A stretch of DNA of 64,000 bases. Origin: Sphaerisporangium melleum (GTDB lineage Bacteria; Actinomycetota; Actinomycetes; Streptosporangiales; Streptosporangiaceae). Shown here in pieces: positions 34,845-46,221 of this stretch. Every line of letters begins with the position of its first letter. The first letter of the stretch is position 1. The DNA lies in the NCBI RefSeq assembly GCF_014646695.1, contig NZ_BMNT01000013.1, positions 60,755 to 124,754 on the forward strand, in the 5' to 3' direction. The position numbers and the translations under genes were made by a program. Below the pieces are notes generated by a model. It saw only the letters and a list, made by a program, of their open reading frames with translations. It had not been told where the DNA came from and did not search any database.

Positions 34845-35417
34845 GTGCGGAGAAATCCCGAACGGCGGCAGGCGCTGATCGACGCGGCCATCGAGGTGCT
34901 GGCCAAGGAAGGTGCGCGAGGGCTGACCTTCCGGGCCGTGGATGCGGAGGCGACCGTGCCTCCGGGCACGGCCTCCAACTACTTCGCCAACCGCGACGAC
35001 CTGTTCACCCAGGTCGGCGGGCGCATCTATGAGCGGCTGCTGCCCGACGAGGCCACGATCGCCCGCAGCCGAGAGGGCGTGCAGGACCAGACCCGCTACG
35101 CCGAGCTCATGCATGAACTGGTGGATCGGGTCTCCGCCTTCAACTCCGGCTATCTGGCCCTGCTTGAGCTCCGGCTCGAGTCCACTCGCCGCCCTGAGCT
35201 GCGCGCCGTGCTGACCAAGCGCATCCGCGAGGACATCGACGCCAACATCGGCCACCACGCCGTCTCGGGTCTGCCCGGCGACTCGACCTCGGCGGTCCTC
35301 CTCTACCTCGCCCTGAACTGGCTCATCGTGGAGCGGCTGACACTGCCCGACATCTTCACCGAGCAGGAGATCCATGAGCTGGTGGACGCCGCCGTGCGGA
35401 GATCGCTGAATGCCTGA
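34845..35417 (+). CDS. TetR family transcriptional regulator
   Basis: This 190-residue TetR repressor has an N-terminal HTH (LTFRAVDAEATVPPGTASNYFANRD in two helices, residues about 25-50) and an all-helical ligand domain. The GTG at 34845 has CGGAG nine nt upstream. The palindrome GTAGTACTAC over its own -10 points to autorepression and control of the divergent RibD-like reductase gene. Confidence 0.9.
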   Translation: MRRNPERRQALIDAAIEVLAKEGARGLTFRAVDAEATVPPGTASNYFANRDDLFTQVGGRIYERLLPDEATIARSREGVQDQTRYAELMHELVDRVSAFNSGYLALLELRLESTRRPELRAVLTKRIREDIDANIGHHAVSGLPGDSTSAVLLYLALNWLIVERLTLPDIFTEQEIHELVDAAVRRSLNA

Positions 35418-35761
35418 CACGCAGGGCCGTCCGGGAAGCGATCTTTGGATGCCGTTCCGCCCGGTCGTCGGCTCCCGTGAACGCCTCAGGATGAGCATTT
35501 GCTTGTTGGTCAAGGGGGGATCCCAGGGAGCAGCCGGGGACACGTTCAGGAACGGAGGGCCGGCAACGACCACCCCACAGCGGCCCGGCGCTGGACGCCA
35601 TGCCGTGGCGACCGCGCCCTCCTGGTGGCTCGCGGACCCGGGAACCGGTGCGGATGGAGAATGCTCTACCCTGCATAGGCACTTTCCTGGGCGGCTCGGC
35701 GGCGAACCCACCCTTCGCGCCATGCGGCCGTGCCGGGACCGGACTCACGGAAGAGGCGACG
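35418..35761 (+). other. Intergenic region upstream of menA
   Basis: No gene or clear structure is seen in 344 bp. The plus-strand frame is open in places, but codon use is not gene-like. A menA promoter must lie here unless it reads through from the TetR gene. Confidence 0.35.
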
Positions 35762-36640
35762 TTGGCGACACCCGCTCAGTGGCTGGCCGGGGCACGGCCC
35801 CGCACTCTCCCCGCGGCGGTGGTGCCCGTCGCCGTCGGCACGGGCGTCGCGATCTCCTACGGCGGGGCGGTGTGGTGGCGGGCCCTGCTCGCCCTGTTCG
35901 TGGCGCTGCTGCTCCAGATCGGCGTGAACTACGCCAATGACTACAGCGACGGAGTGCGCGGCACGGACGAGCAGCGCGTCGGCCCGCTGCGGCTGGTCGG
36001 CTCCCGCGTCGCCACCCCCCGCTCGGTGCTGATCGCGGCCTTCGCCTGCTTCCTGGCCGCGGCGGTGGCCGGGCTGGTGCTGGTCGTGGTGACCCGCGCC
36101 TGGTGGCTGCTCGCCGTTGGAGCGCTGGCGATCGCCGCCGCGTGGTTCTACACCGGCGGCGCGCGCCCGTACGGCTACCGCGCGCTCGGCGAGGTCTCGG
36201 TGTTCGTCTTCTTCGGCCTGGTCGCGGTCGCGGGCACGACGTACGTACAGCTCGAACGGCTGCCGTGGCAGGCGGTGGCGGCGGCCGTGCCGGTGGGGCT
36301 GCTGGCCTGCGCGCTGCTGGTGGTGAACAACCTGCGCGACATCGTCACCGACGGCCCGGCCGGCAAGCGGACGCTCGCGGTCGTCCTCGGGGACGCGCGC
36401 ACCCGCGCTCTGTACGTGTGCTGCCTGCTGGTGCCGTTCGTCGTCGCGCTGGCCCTGGCGTTCGCCCAGCCGTTCGCGGCGGTCACGGTGCTCGCTCTGC
36501 CGCTCGCACTCCGCCCGGCCGTCACGGTACGCCAGGGGGCGACCGGGCCGTCGCTGATCGCCACGCTGCAGCAGACCGGCCGCCTCCAGCTCGTCTTCGG
36601 CCTGCTGTTCACGATCGGCCTCGCCCTCTCACCCGCCTGA
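35762..36640 (+). CDS. menA: 1,4-dihydroxy-2-naphthoate polyprenyltransferase
   Basis: MenA attaches the isoprenoid tail to DHNA, giving demethylmenaquinone, in the membrane. The 292-residue UbiA-family protein has about eight or nine helices. The prenyl-diphosphate motif is NDYSDGVRGTD, and the second Asp-rich region is NNLRDIVTD. The TTG start at 35762 has GAAGAGG upstream; the frame is open further 5' but without matching sequence. No other men gene is in the window. It converges on dapB. Confidence 0.93.
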   Translation: MATPAQWLAGARPRTLPAAVVPVAVGTGVAISYGGAVWWRALLALFVALLLQIGVNYANDYSDGVRGTDEQRVGPLRLVGSRVATPRSVLIAAFACFLAAAVAGLVLVVVTRAWWLLAVGALAIAAAWFYTGGARPYGYRALGEVSVFVFFGLVAVAGTTYVQLERLPWQAVAAAVPVGLLACALLVVNNLRDIVTDGPAGKRTLAVVLGDARTRALYVCCLLVPFVVALALAFAQPFAAVTVLALPLALRPAVTVRQGATGPSLIATLQQTGRLQLVFGLLFTIGLALSPA

Positions 36641-36727
36641 GGCGCTCCGGCGTACGCGGCCCCGGCCCGCGGCTCGGCGCTCCGGGGCGAACGGCCTCCT
36701 ACGGCCCTGTGGCGGCCCGCACGGGGC

Positions 36728-39025
<2,298 letters not shown>

Positions 39026-39029
<4 letters not shown>

Positions 39030-41341
39030 GAGTTGCGCTCGTCCCGTCCGGACCGGGTGCGGGTGCGGCGCGGCCGGTCGCCGCCGGACCGATCGGACCG
39101 CTCCTCGCGCGGCTCGGCGTCGGCCGCCGGAGAGGCGTCGTCGCCGCCGCTCTCGGCCTTGGCCGCGGCCTCCTTCTCGATGACCTCGACGGGCACCAGG
39201 GACAGTTTGCCGCGCGAGTCGATCTCGGCGATCTCCACCTGGATCTTGTCGCCGACGTTCATGACGTCCTCGACGTTCTCGATGCGCTTGCCGCCGTGCA
39301 GCTTGCGGATCTGGGAGACGTGCAGCAGGCCGTCCTTGCCGGGCAGCAGGCTGACGAACGCGCCAAAGGCGGCGATCTTGACGACCGTGCCCAGGTAGCG
39401 CTCGCCGATCTCGGGCATGTGCGGATTGGCGATCGAGTTGATCGTCGTGCGCGCGGCCTCGGCCGACGGGCCGTCGGTCGCCCCGATGTAGATCGTGCCG
39501 TCGTCCTCGATGGTGATCTCGGCGCCGGTGTCGTCCTGGATCTGGTTGATCATCTTGCCCTTGGGGCCGATGACCTCGCCGATCTTGTCGACCGGGACCT
39601 TGATCGTGATGATGCGCGGCGCGGTCGGGTTCATCTCCGCCGGGGAGTCGATCGCCTCCTGCATCACGTCGAGGATCGCCAGCCGCGCGGCCCTGGCCTG
39701 CTTGAGCGCGCCGGCCAGCACCGTCGCCGGGATGCCGTCCAGCTTGGTGTCGAGCTGCAGGGCGGTGATCAGCTCACGGGTGCCGGCGACCTTGAAGTCC
39801 ATGTCGCCCATGGCGTCCTCGGCACCGAGGATGTCGGTCAGCGTGACGTACTGGTCGCCCTCGCCGATGAGGCCCATGGCGATGCCCGCGACCATCTCCT
39901 TGAGCGGGACGCCGGCGTCCAGCAGGGCCATGGTGGAGGCGCAGACCGAGCCCATGCTGGTCGAGCCGTTGGAGCCCAGCGCCTCCGACACCTGGCGGAT
40001 GGCGTAGGGGAACTCCTCACGGGTGGGCAGCACCGGCACCAGCGCCCGCTCGGCGAGCGCGCCGTGGCCGATCTCGCGGCGCTTGGGCGAGCCCACGCGG
40101 CCGGTCTCACCGGTGGAGTAGGGCGGGAAGTTGTAGTTGTGCATGTACCGCTTGGTGCGCTCGGGGTTGAGCGTGTCGATCATCTGCTCCATGCGCAGCA
40201 TGTTGAGCGTGGTGATGCCCAGGATCTGGGTCTCGCCGCGCTCGAACAGGGCCGAGCCGTGCACCCGCGGGATCACGTGGACCTCGGCGCTGAGCTGCCG
40301 GATGTCCTTGGTGCCGCGGCCGTCGATGCGCACGCCCTCGCTGATCACGCGCTCGCGCATGAGCTTCTTGGTGAGCGAGCGGAACGCCGCGGAGATCTCC
40401 TTCTCCCGGCCTTCGAAGTCGCCGCCGAGCTTCTCCAGCGCCAGGGCCTTGACCCGGTCGAGCTCGGTCTCGCGCTCCTTCTTGCCCGCGATGGTGAGCG
40501 CCGAGGCCAGCTCGCTCTTGACCGCGCCGGCGACCGCGTCGTAGGCGTCCTCCTGGTAGTCCAGGAAGATCGGGAACTGGGCGGTCTCCTTGGCGGCGAC
40601 CTGAGCGATCTTGGCCTGCGCCTCGCACAGCACCTTGATGAACGGCTTGGCGGCGTCCAGGCCCTCGGCGACGGCCTCCTCGGTGGGGGCGGCCGCGCCG
40701 TCGGCGACGAGCTTAAGGGTGTCGCGGGTCGACTCGGCCTCGACCATCATGATCGCGACGTCGCCGTCCTCGAGCACCCGGCCGGCGACGACCATGTCGA
40801 AGGTCGCGCGCTCCAGCTCGGTGTGGGTCGGGAAGGCCACCCACTGGCCGTCGATCAGCGCGACGCGGACGCCGCCGATCGGGCCGGAGAACGGCAGCCC
40901 GGCGAGCTGGGTGGACAGGCTGGCGGCGTTGATGGCCACCACGTCGTACAGGTGGTCGGGGTTGAGCGCCATGATCGTCGCCACGACCTGCACCTCGTTG
41001 CGCAGGCCCTTGACGAAGGACGGGCGCAGCGGGCGGTCGATCAGGCGGCAGGTGAGGATGGCGTCCTCGGACGGCCGGCCCTCCCGGCGGAAGAACGAGC
41101 CGGGGATCCGGCCCGCGGCGTACATCCGCTCCTCGACATCGACGGTGAGCGGGAAGAAGTCCAGGCTCTCCTTGGGATGCTTGGACGCTGTGGTGGCGGA
41201 CAGGACCATCGTCTCGTCGTCGAGGTAGACGACGGCGCTTCCCGCCGCCTGGCGAGCGAGCCGGCCGGTCTCGAACCGGACGGTACGCGTGCCGAAGGAA
41301 CCGTTGTCGATCACGGCTTCCGTGCTGTGGACACCCTCCAC
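39026..41341 (-). CDS. pnp: Polyribonucleotide nucleotidyltransferase (PNPase)
   Basis: PNPase degrades RNA 3'-5' by phosphorolysis; in actinomycetes it also polymerises tails and is linked to ppGpp metabolism. The 771-residue protein has two RNase PH domains. A KH domain ([17 protein letters not shown]) and an S1 domain ([18 protein letters not shown]) follow, then a charged, Arg/Asp-rich tail. GTG at 41341 is chosen because AAGGGAGG lies seven nt upstream. It is expressed after rpsO, with hairpins between. Confidence 0.96.
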
Positions 41342-41686
41342 GGGGGACCTCCCTTTTCGGTCGCCCGCGTCCGTGCTGTTTGTCGCACTCACCGGACACT
41401 CGCGGACCGACCGGATCTCGTCGCGGTCGGCGGGCTCGTGCCTGGCTCCGTTATGCCGGCTCCCCGTCATGTGCAGCGCCGGTCTTCGATCGAAGCACCC
41501 GGGCTGCGCGGCGTACTCGCCGTCCGCACCCGGAAGCCACTACCGAGGACCGGCCCGCAGGCGTCACGGGACGCGCGTTGCTGTGCTGTGCGGACGCGGG
41601 GCACTTTCTCGGCTGTTCAGTTGTCTCGAAGGCCAGTCTGCTCCGAAACGGGGCGCGCCGCACGGGACGCGCCGATCCCGTTTCTC

Positions 41687-41714
41687 CATATCAGGTGACC
41701 TTTGCCCTGATATG
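41687..41714 (-). promoter_or_regulatory. Second hairpin of the rpsO-pnp interval
   Basis: A 9-bp AT-containing stem (41687-41695 with 41706-41714) has a 10-nt loop. It follows the rpsO terminator by 3 nt and could be a processing site. Confidence 0.5.
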
Positions 41715-41717
41715 AGA

Positions 41718-41745
41718 GAGGGAGCGGCACCGAGGCCGCTCCCTC
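41718..41745 (-). terminator. rpsO terminator hairpin
   Basis: An 11-bp stem (41718-41728 with 41735-41745) has a 6-nt loop and sits 5 nt after the rpsO stop on the minus strand. Confidence 0.7.
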
Positions 41746-41750
41746 CTAGA

Positions 41751-42020
41751 CTATCGGCGCAGGCCGAGCCGCTCGATCAGGGTGCGATAACGCGTGATGT
41801 CCTTGCTCATGAGGTACTTGAGCAGGCGGCGGCGGCGGCCGACCAGCAGCAGCAGCCCGCGGCGGCTGTGGTGGTCGTGCTTGTGGGTCTTGAGGTGCTC
41901 GGTGAGCTCGCTGATGCGCTTGCTCAGCAGCGCGATCTGCACCTCGGGGGAGCCGGTGTCACCGTCTCCGGTCCCGTACTCGTCGATGATCTGCTTCTTG
42001 GCGGCGGTGTCGAGCGACAC
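41751..42020 (-). CDS. rpsO: 30S ribosomal protein S15
   Basis: S15 binds 16S rRNA and nucleates the platform. The 89-residue protein has exactly the family length. Typical segments are [23 protein letters not shown] and RRRRLLKYL. The GTG at 42020 follows AAGGAG. The upstream frame to 42068 is not part of S15. It stands between ribF and pnp as in most bacteria. Confidence 0.97.
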   Translation of the reverse strand: MSLDTAAKKQIIDEYGTGDGDTGSPEVQIALLSKRISELTEHLKTHKHDHHSRRGLLLLVGRRRRLLKYLMSKDITRYRTLIERLGLRR

Positions 42021-42179
42021 GGCACTCCTTCTTGTCTGCGGGCACACAAGAGATGGTGATTTACGCACGACCGTGTGTGCCTACAGTCGCCGTAACAGGC
42101 CGGCGGGCAGCCTGAAGCCGCACCCAGCCGACACGTCAGGCTACCATCGCCTGCGGGCCGGTGCGGCCAACGCGCGCGG

Positions 42180-43133
42180 TCAGCCCTGCGTGAGCAGGCG
42201 GCGCGCCTCGTCCACGTCGCGGCGCATCTGCTCGATGAGCGCGTCGACCGAGTCGAACTTGAGCATGCCACGCAGCCGCGCGACGAAGTCGACCACCACA
42301 TGCGCCCCGTAGAGGTCGAGATCGTCACGGTCGAGGGCGTACGCCTCGACGGTGCGCTCGACGCCCTCGAACGTCGGATTGGTCCCGATGGAGATCGCCG
42401 CCGGCCACCGCTCGCCCTCGTAGGGCGAAGGCGACTGGACGCACTCGAGCCAGCCGGCGTAGACCCCGTCGGCCGGGATGCACGTGAACGCCTGGGACTC
42501 GACGTTGGCCGTCGGAAAGCCCAGCAGGGCCCTGCCCCGCTGGTGACCGCGCACGACCACGCCCTCGATGCGGTGCGGGCGGCCGAGCGCCCCGGACGCA
42601 CCCTCGACGTCGCCCGAGGTCAGCAGGTCGCGGACCAGGCTGGAGGAGATCGCCTCGCCATCGCTCACCAGCGGGACCCCCTCGGCCACGAAGTCGTACT
42701 TCTCGCCGAGCTCACGCAGCGTCTCGAGGTTGCCCGCCGCCTTGTGGCCGAAGCGGAAGTTCTCCCCCACCACGACACCGGCCGCGTGCAGCCGGTCGAC
42801 GAGCACCGCCTGGACGAACTCGTCCGGCGTCATCTGCGAGAACTCCAGCGTGAACGGCAGCACGCACACCGCATCGACGCCGAGGTCGCCGAGCAGCCTC
42901 ATGCGGTGCCGGGTGGTGCTCAGCCGTGGAGGGTGGGTGCCCGGCCTGACCACCTCGTCAGGATGCGGGTCGAACGTGATCACAACGGCGGCCACGCCCA
43001 GCTCGCGGGCCATGGCGACCGCGCGTTCGACCATGCGCTGATGACCTCGGTGCACACCGTCGAACACCCCGATCGTGACGACGGACCTGCCCCAGTCTCC
43101 GGGCACGTCGTCGAGTCCGTGCCAGCCGTGCAC
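42180..43133 (-). CDS. ribF: Bifunctional riboflavin kinase/FAD synthetase
   Basis: RibF phosphorylates riboflavin to FMN and adenylates it to FAD. The N-terminal nucleotidyltransferase shows FDGVHRGHQ, GENFRFGHKAAG and SSLVRDLL. The C-terminal kinase shows GFPTANV and IGTNPTF. I use GTG at 43133, with GAGG five nt upstream (317 aa); an ATG at 43169 would add 12 residues and has no good SD. It follows truB by about 130 bp on the minus strand. Confidence 0.95.
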   Translation of the reverse strand: MHGWHGLDDVPGDWGRSVVTIGVFDGVHRGHQRMVERAVAMARELGVAAVVITFDPHPDEVVRPGTHPPRLSTTRHRMRLLGDLGVDAVCVLPFTLEFSQMTPDEFVQAVLVDRLHAAGVVVGENFRFGHKAAGNLETLRELGEKYDFVAEGVPLVSDGEAISSSLVRDLLTSGDVEGASGALGRPHRIEGVVVRGHQRGRALLGFPTANVESQAFTCIPADGVYAGWLECVQSPSPYEGERWPAAISIGTNPTFEGVERTVEAYALDRDDLDLYGAHVVVDFVARLRGMLKFDSVDALIEQMRRDVDEARRLLTQG

Positions 43134-43262
43134 CTCGACCTCGTTCCTTGTGGTGTTGGTCGCGTTCATCCAAGCCTGCCACGCGGGGACCGTTTCCCCG
43201 CACGGGGACGAGAGTAGCTCAGCGGACGGCCCGCCGGGCGCGGGCCCCGGCCGCATCAGGGG

Positions 43263-44204
43263 TCATGGGACGAAGACGGCCAGGGGTCTGACCGTGCGCC
43301 CGCGCTCCTCGACCAGGGCGAGCAGGGCGCCATCGGGGCCGAAGACCCCGATCGGCCCGCCGCCCAGCCCGGCCGAGGCCAGGCGTCCGCCGTGCCCGAT
43401 CAGTTTGGCCTCCTCCGCCGAGACGTCCATGCGGGGGAAGGCCGCCGCCACCGCGGTCGCCATCGGCAGGATCACGCAATCGTGCGCGAGCTCGTCCAGG
43501 GTGCGGGCCATCGACAGGTCGTAGGGGCCGACGCGGGTGCGGCGCAGGCGGGTCAGGTGGCCACCGACACCGAGCGCGGCGCCGAGATCGCGGGCCAGCG
43601 ACCGGATGTAGGTGCCGCTGGAGCAGCGCACCACGGCGTCGACCTCGACCGCGTCGCCGGCGCGGCGCACATCGGTGACCTGGAAGGCGTGGACGGTCAC
43701 CGTGCGGGCCCGCAACTCGACCTCCTCGCCGGCCCTGGCCCGCTTGTAGGCGCGCTCGCCGTTCACCTTGATCGCGCTGACCTGCGGCGGCACCTGCTCG
43801 ATCGGACCGGTCAGCGCGCCCACCCCGGCGTGCAGGGCCTCCTCGGTCACCCCGCCGGCCGGGACTTCCGCGATCACCTCGCCCTCGGCGTCGTCGGTGG
43901 TGGTGGTCACGCCGAGCCTGATCGTCGCGTCGTAGACCTTCTCGGTGAGCGCCAGGTGGCCGAGCAGCCGGGTGGCCTTCTCCACGCCGACCACCAGCAC
44001 GCCGGTCGCCATCGGGTCCAGGGTGCCGGCGTGGCCCACCCGCCGGGTGCCGGCCAGGCGGCGCAGCCGTCCCACGACGTCGTGGGACGTCCAGCCGGCC
44101 GGCTTGTCCACGATGATCAGCCCGCTGGGCGGCGCGGGCCGCCTCGCGCGCGTGGCGTCCCCCGCCTGCGCGGGGGCGCCGGGCTCACTGCCCGCCGTAC
44201 TCAT
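43263..44204 (-). CDS. truB: tRNA pseudouridine(55) synthase
   Basis: TruB makes pseudouridine 55 in the T-loop of tRNAs. The 313-residue protein has the catalytic Asp in HAGTLDPMATGVL and the KPAGWTSHDVV N-terminal segment. The C-terminal PUA-like part starts near residue 235. ATG at 44204 with GAGG eight nt upstream is preferred over GTG at 44210. It lies 40 bp after the NrnA gene. Confidence 0.95.
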   Translation of the reverse strand: MSTAGSEPGAPAQAGDATRARRPAPPSGLIIVDKPAGWTSHDVVGRLRRLAGTRRVGHAGTLDPMATGVLVVGVEKATRLLGHLALTEKVYDATIRLGVTTTTDDAEGEVIAEVPAGGVTEEALHAGVGALTGPIEQVPPQVSAIKVNGERAYKRARAGEEVELRARTVTVHAFQVTDVRRAGDAVEVDAVVRCSSGTYIRSLARDLGAALGVGGHLTRLRRTRVGPYDLSMARTLDELAHDCVILPMATAVAAAFPRMDVSAEEAKLIGHGGRLASAGLGGGPIGVFGPDGALLALVEERGRTVRPLAVFVP

Positions 44205-44244
44205 GGGCACATCCTCACGGTGTCGTCGCGGCCGGCGAAGGGAC

Positions 44245-45270
44245 TCACTCGGGGTGGCCGAGGAGCGCGGTGAACGTGGCGATGGTCTCCTCGGGCAAAT
44301 CGTGCGAGGTGAAGCCGGCCGCGCGAACGTGGCCGCCGCCGCCCATGAGGGTGCAGGCCCGGCCGACGTCCACCCGGCCCTTGGAGCGGGTGGAGACCTG
44401 CCAGGCCCCCTCGTCGTCCTCCTTGAGCACGACCGCGACGTCCGGCTCGTCGGTACGGCGGATCACGTCGATGACGCCCTCCACCTCCTCATACGGCAGG
44501 CAGTGCGCGGCCCGGTCGACGCGGGTCACATACGTCCACACCAGGCCGGCGCCGCCCGCCGCCCCCGGATCGAGCCGGGCGCGGCCGAGGACCGTCGCCA
44601 GGAGTTGCAGGTAGCAGAACGGGGAGCGGTCCCACAGCTCGCGGGCGATCTCGTCGGTGCGCAGCCCGGTCGCCACCAGCCGGGCCGCCATCTCGTGCGC
44701 CGCGGGGCCGGTGGAGGAGTGCTTGAACGACCCGGTGTCGGTGACCAGGCCGGTGTACAGGCAGGTCGCGATGTCGCGGTCGATCTGGTGGCCGAGCCGG
44801 TTGATCAGCTCCTCCACCAGCATCGACGTCGAGGCGGCGTACGGGTCCACGATCGGCACCGTGCCGAACCCGGTGTTGGACGGATGGTGGTCGATGACGA
44901 TCAGCTCGGCCGCCTTGCCCGCGTTGGGGGCGAGCAGGCCGAGCCGGTCGATCGTCGGCACGTCGAAGCTGACCATCAGCTCGGGCTCCGCGGGGTAGGC
45001 CGCCGGCTCGACCAGAAGGTCCTGCCCGGGCAGGAAGCGCAGCAGGCGCGGCACGGCGAACCTGCGGTCACCGAAGGACGCCGCCACCCGCTTGCCCGCC
45101 CGCCGCAGCGCCATGCCGAGGCCGAGCATGGAGCCCAGGGCGTCGCCGTCCGGGGCGACGTGGCAGATCAGCGCCACCTCCCGCGCGTCCTTGAGCAGCT
45201 CGACCGCGCGGCGCCAGTCTTCCTCCCGCACGGCGGGCGCGAGCGGGCCTGTGTGCGTGCCGGGCATCAC
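44245..45270 (-). CDS. nrnA: DHH-family oligoribonuclease/pAp phosphatase NrnA
   Basis: NrnA hydrolyses nanoRNAs and 3'-phosphoadenosine 5'-phosphate. The 341-residue protein has the DHH motifs [19 protein letters not shown] and the DHHA1 motif [12 protein letters not shown]. Start options are GTG at 45270, overlapping the rbfA stop (GTGA), and ATG at 45267 right after it. Translation is coupled to rbfA. It sits in the common actinobacterial order rbfA-nrnA-truB. Confidence 0.93.
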   Translation of the reverse strand: MMPGTHTGPLAPAVREEDWRRAVELLKDAREVALICHVAPDGDALGSMLGLGMALRRAGKRVAASFGDRRFAVPRLLRFLPGQDLLVEPAAYPAEPELMVSFDVPTIDRLGLLAPNAGKAAELIVIDHHPSNTGFGTVPIVDPYAASTSMLVEELINRLGHQIDRDIATCLYTGLVTDTGSFKHSSTGPAAHEMAARLVATGLRTDEIARELWDRSPFCYLQLLATVLGRARLDPGAAGGAGLVWTYVTRVDRAAHCLPYEEVEGVIDVIRRTDEPDVAVVLKEDDEGAWQVSTRSKGRVDVGRACTLMGGGGHVRAAGFTSHDLPEETIATFTALLGHPE

Positions 45271-45761
45271 TGCGCCGAACGCCCCGCCCGGTCGGCCGGC
45301 CCCGCCTCGAACTCCTCGGGGGCCTCCTCGCCGTCGGGGCTCTCCTCACCGGGCTTGCGGTAGGGATCGGCGTCACCGGCGTGGACGGCGCCTGCCGCGC
45401 GCTTGGCGATCTCCTCGTCCCGCGCCCGGGCCTCGGCGAGCAGTTCGTCCAGGTGGCGGGCGCTGTCGGGAAGCGGGTCATGGCTGAAGGTGAGGGTCGG
45501 CGTGTGCCGCACACCGGTCTGCCGTCCCACCTCGGCGCGGATGATGCCCTTCGCGCTCTCCAGGGCGGCGGCGGTGTCGGCCCGCTCGGCCTCGGAGCCG
45601 AACACGGTGTAGAAGACCGTCGCGTCGCGGAGGTCGGCGGTGATGCGGGCGTCGGTCACCGTCACGAAGCCGAGGCGCGGATCCTTGATCCGCCGCTCCA
45701 GCATCTCGGCGACGACCTGCTGAATGCGGTCCGCAAGTTTACGGGCGCGTGCTGCGTCCAC
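45267..45761 (-). CDS. rbfA: Ribosome-binding factor A
   Basis: RbfA assists late 30S maturation and binds near helix 1 of 16S rRNA. The 164-residue protein has the KH-like domain ([35 protein letters not shown]) over about 110 residues. The C-terminal tail is acidic and disordered. The GTG start at 45761 fits the family N-terminus. It heads the rbfA-nrnA-truB group after a hairpin at 45801-45830. Confidence 0.94.
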   Translation of the reverse strand: MDAARARKLADRIQQVVAEMLERRIKDPRLGFVTVTDARITADLRDATVFYTVFGSEAERADTAAALESAKGIIRAEVGRQTGVRHTPTLTFSHDPLPDSARHLDELLAEARARDEEIAKRAAGAVHAGDADPYRKPGEESPDGEEAPEEFEAGPADRAGRSAQ

Positions 45762-45800
45762 GATCGCGCTCCCCCTCTTTGTCGCTTTTCCTCGTTAACG

Positions 45801-45830
45801 GCCCGCGGGAATCCTGACTTCCCCGCGGGC
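45801..45830 (-). terminator. Hairpin between the DUF503 gene and rbfA
   Basis: A 9-bp GC stem (45801-45809 with 45822-45830), extendable by two A-U pairs past a bulge, begins 2 nt after the DUF503 stop on the minus strand. It may partly separate infB from rbfA transcription. Confidence 0.5.
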
Positions 45831-45832
45831 CC

Positions 45833-46132
45833 CTAATCTTCGTCCTCGTTGTACAGCCGCCTCCTCGCGGACAGCAGCTCGATTTCCGGGCGGAACGCCA
45901 CGAGCCGCTCGCAGGCCTCGATCACCTCACTGCAGTTGCCGGCGGAGGCGGAGACCACGGCGACGCCGATCTGCGCGCGCCGGTGCAGGTCGAGGTGGCC
46001 CGTCTCGGCCACCGCGACCGCAGGGAACCGGCGGCGCACCTCGGCGATCAGAGGACGTACCACAGAACGCTTCTGCTTCAGCGAACGCACGTCGCCGAGC
46101 AGGATGTCCAGAGTGAGAGCACCTATGTACAT
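45833..46132 (-). CDS. DUF503 (YlxP-like) protein
   Basis: This 99-residue protein matches the YlxP family: MYIGALTLDILLGDVRSLKQKRS at the start in two overlapping motifs, then AVAETGHLDLHRRAQIGVAVVS. It is always found between infB and rbfA and is thought to assist ribosome assembly. Start ATG at 46132. The terminator-like hairpin upstream at 46169-46199 lies between it and infB. Confidence 0.9.
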   Translation of the reverse strand: MYIGALTLDILLGDVRSLKQKRSVVRPLIAEVRRRFPAVAVAETGHLDLHRRAQIGVAVVSASAGNCSEVIEACERLVAFRPEIELLSARRRLYNEDED

Positions 46133-46168
46133 GGCTGTCGCCACGGCCGGACGGCCACGGAGAGCGGG

Positions 46169-46199
46169 GGGTGTCCGCGGGCCAGGCCCGCGGACACCC
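46169..46199 (-). terminator. Terminator hairpin after infB
   Basis: A perfect 14-bp stem (46169-46182 with 46186-46199) with a 3-nt loop lies 23 nt past the infB stop on the minus strand. Confidence 0.75.
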
Positions 46200-46221
46200 T
46201 CCGTCGTACTCCTGTCAGCCG

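Larger units (their letters stand above)
41342..41750 (-). other. rpsO-pnp intergenic region (pnp leader)
   Basis: No gene is seen in 409 bp. Two adjacent hairpins lie close to the rpsO stop (41687-41714 and 41718-41745). The remaining 345 nt would be the pnp promoter and leader. PNPase leaders are often processed by RNase III. Confidence 0.5.
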
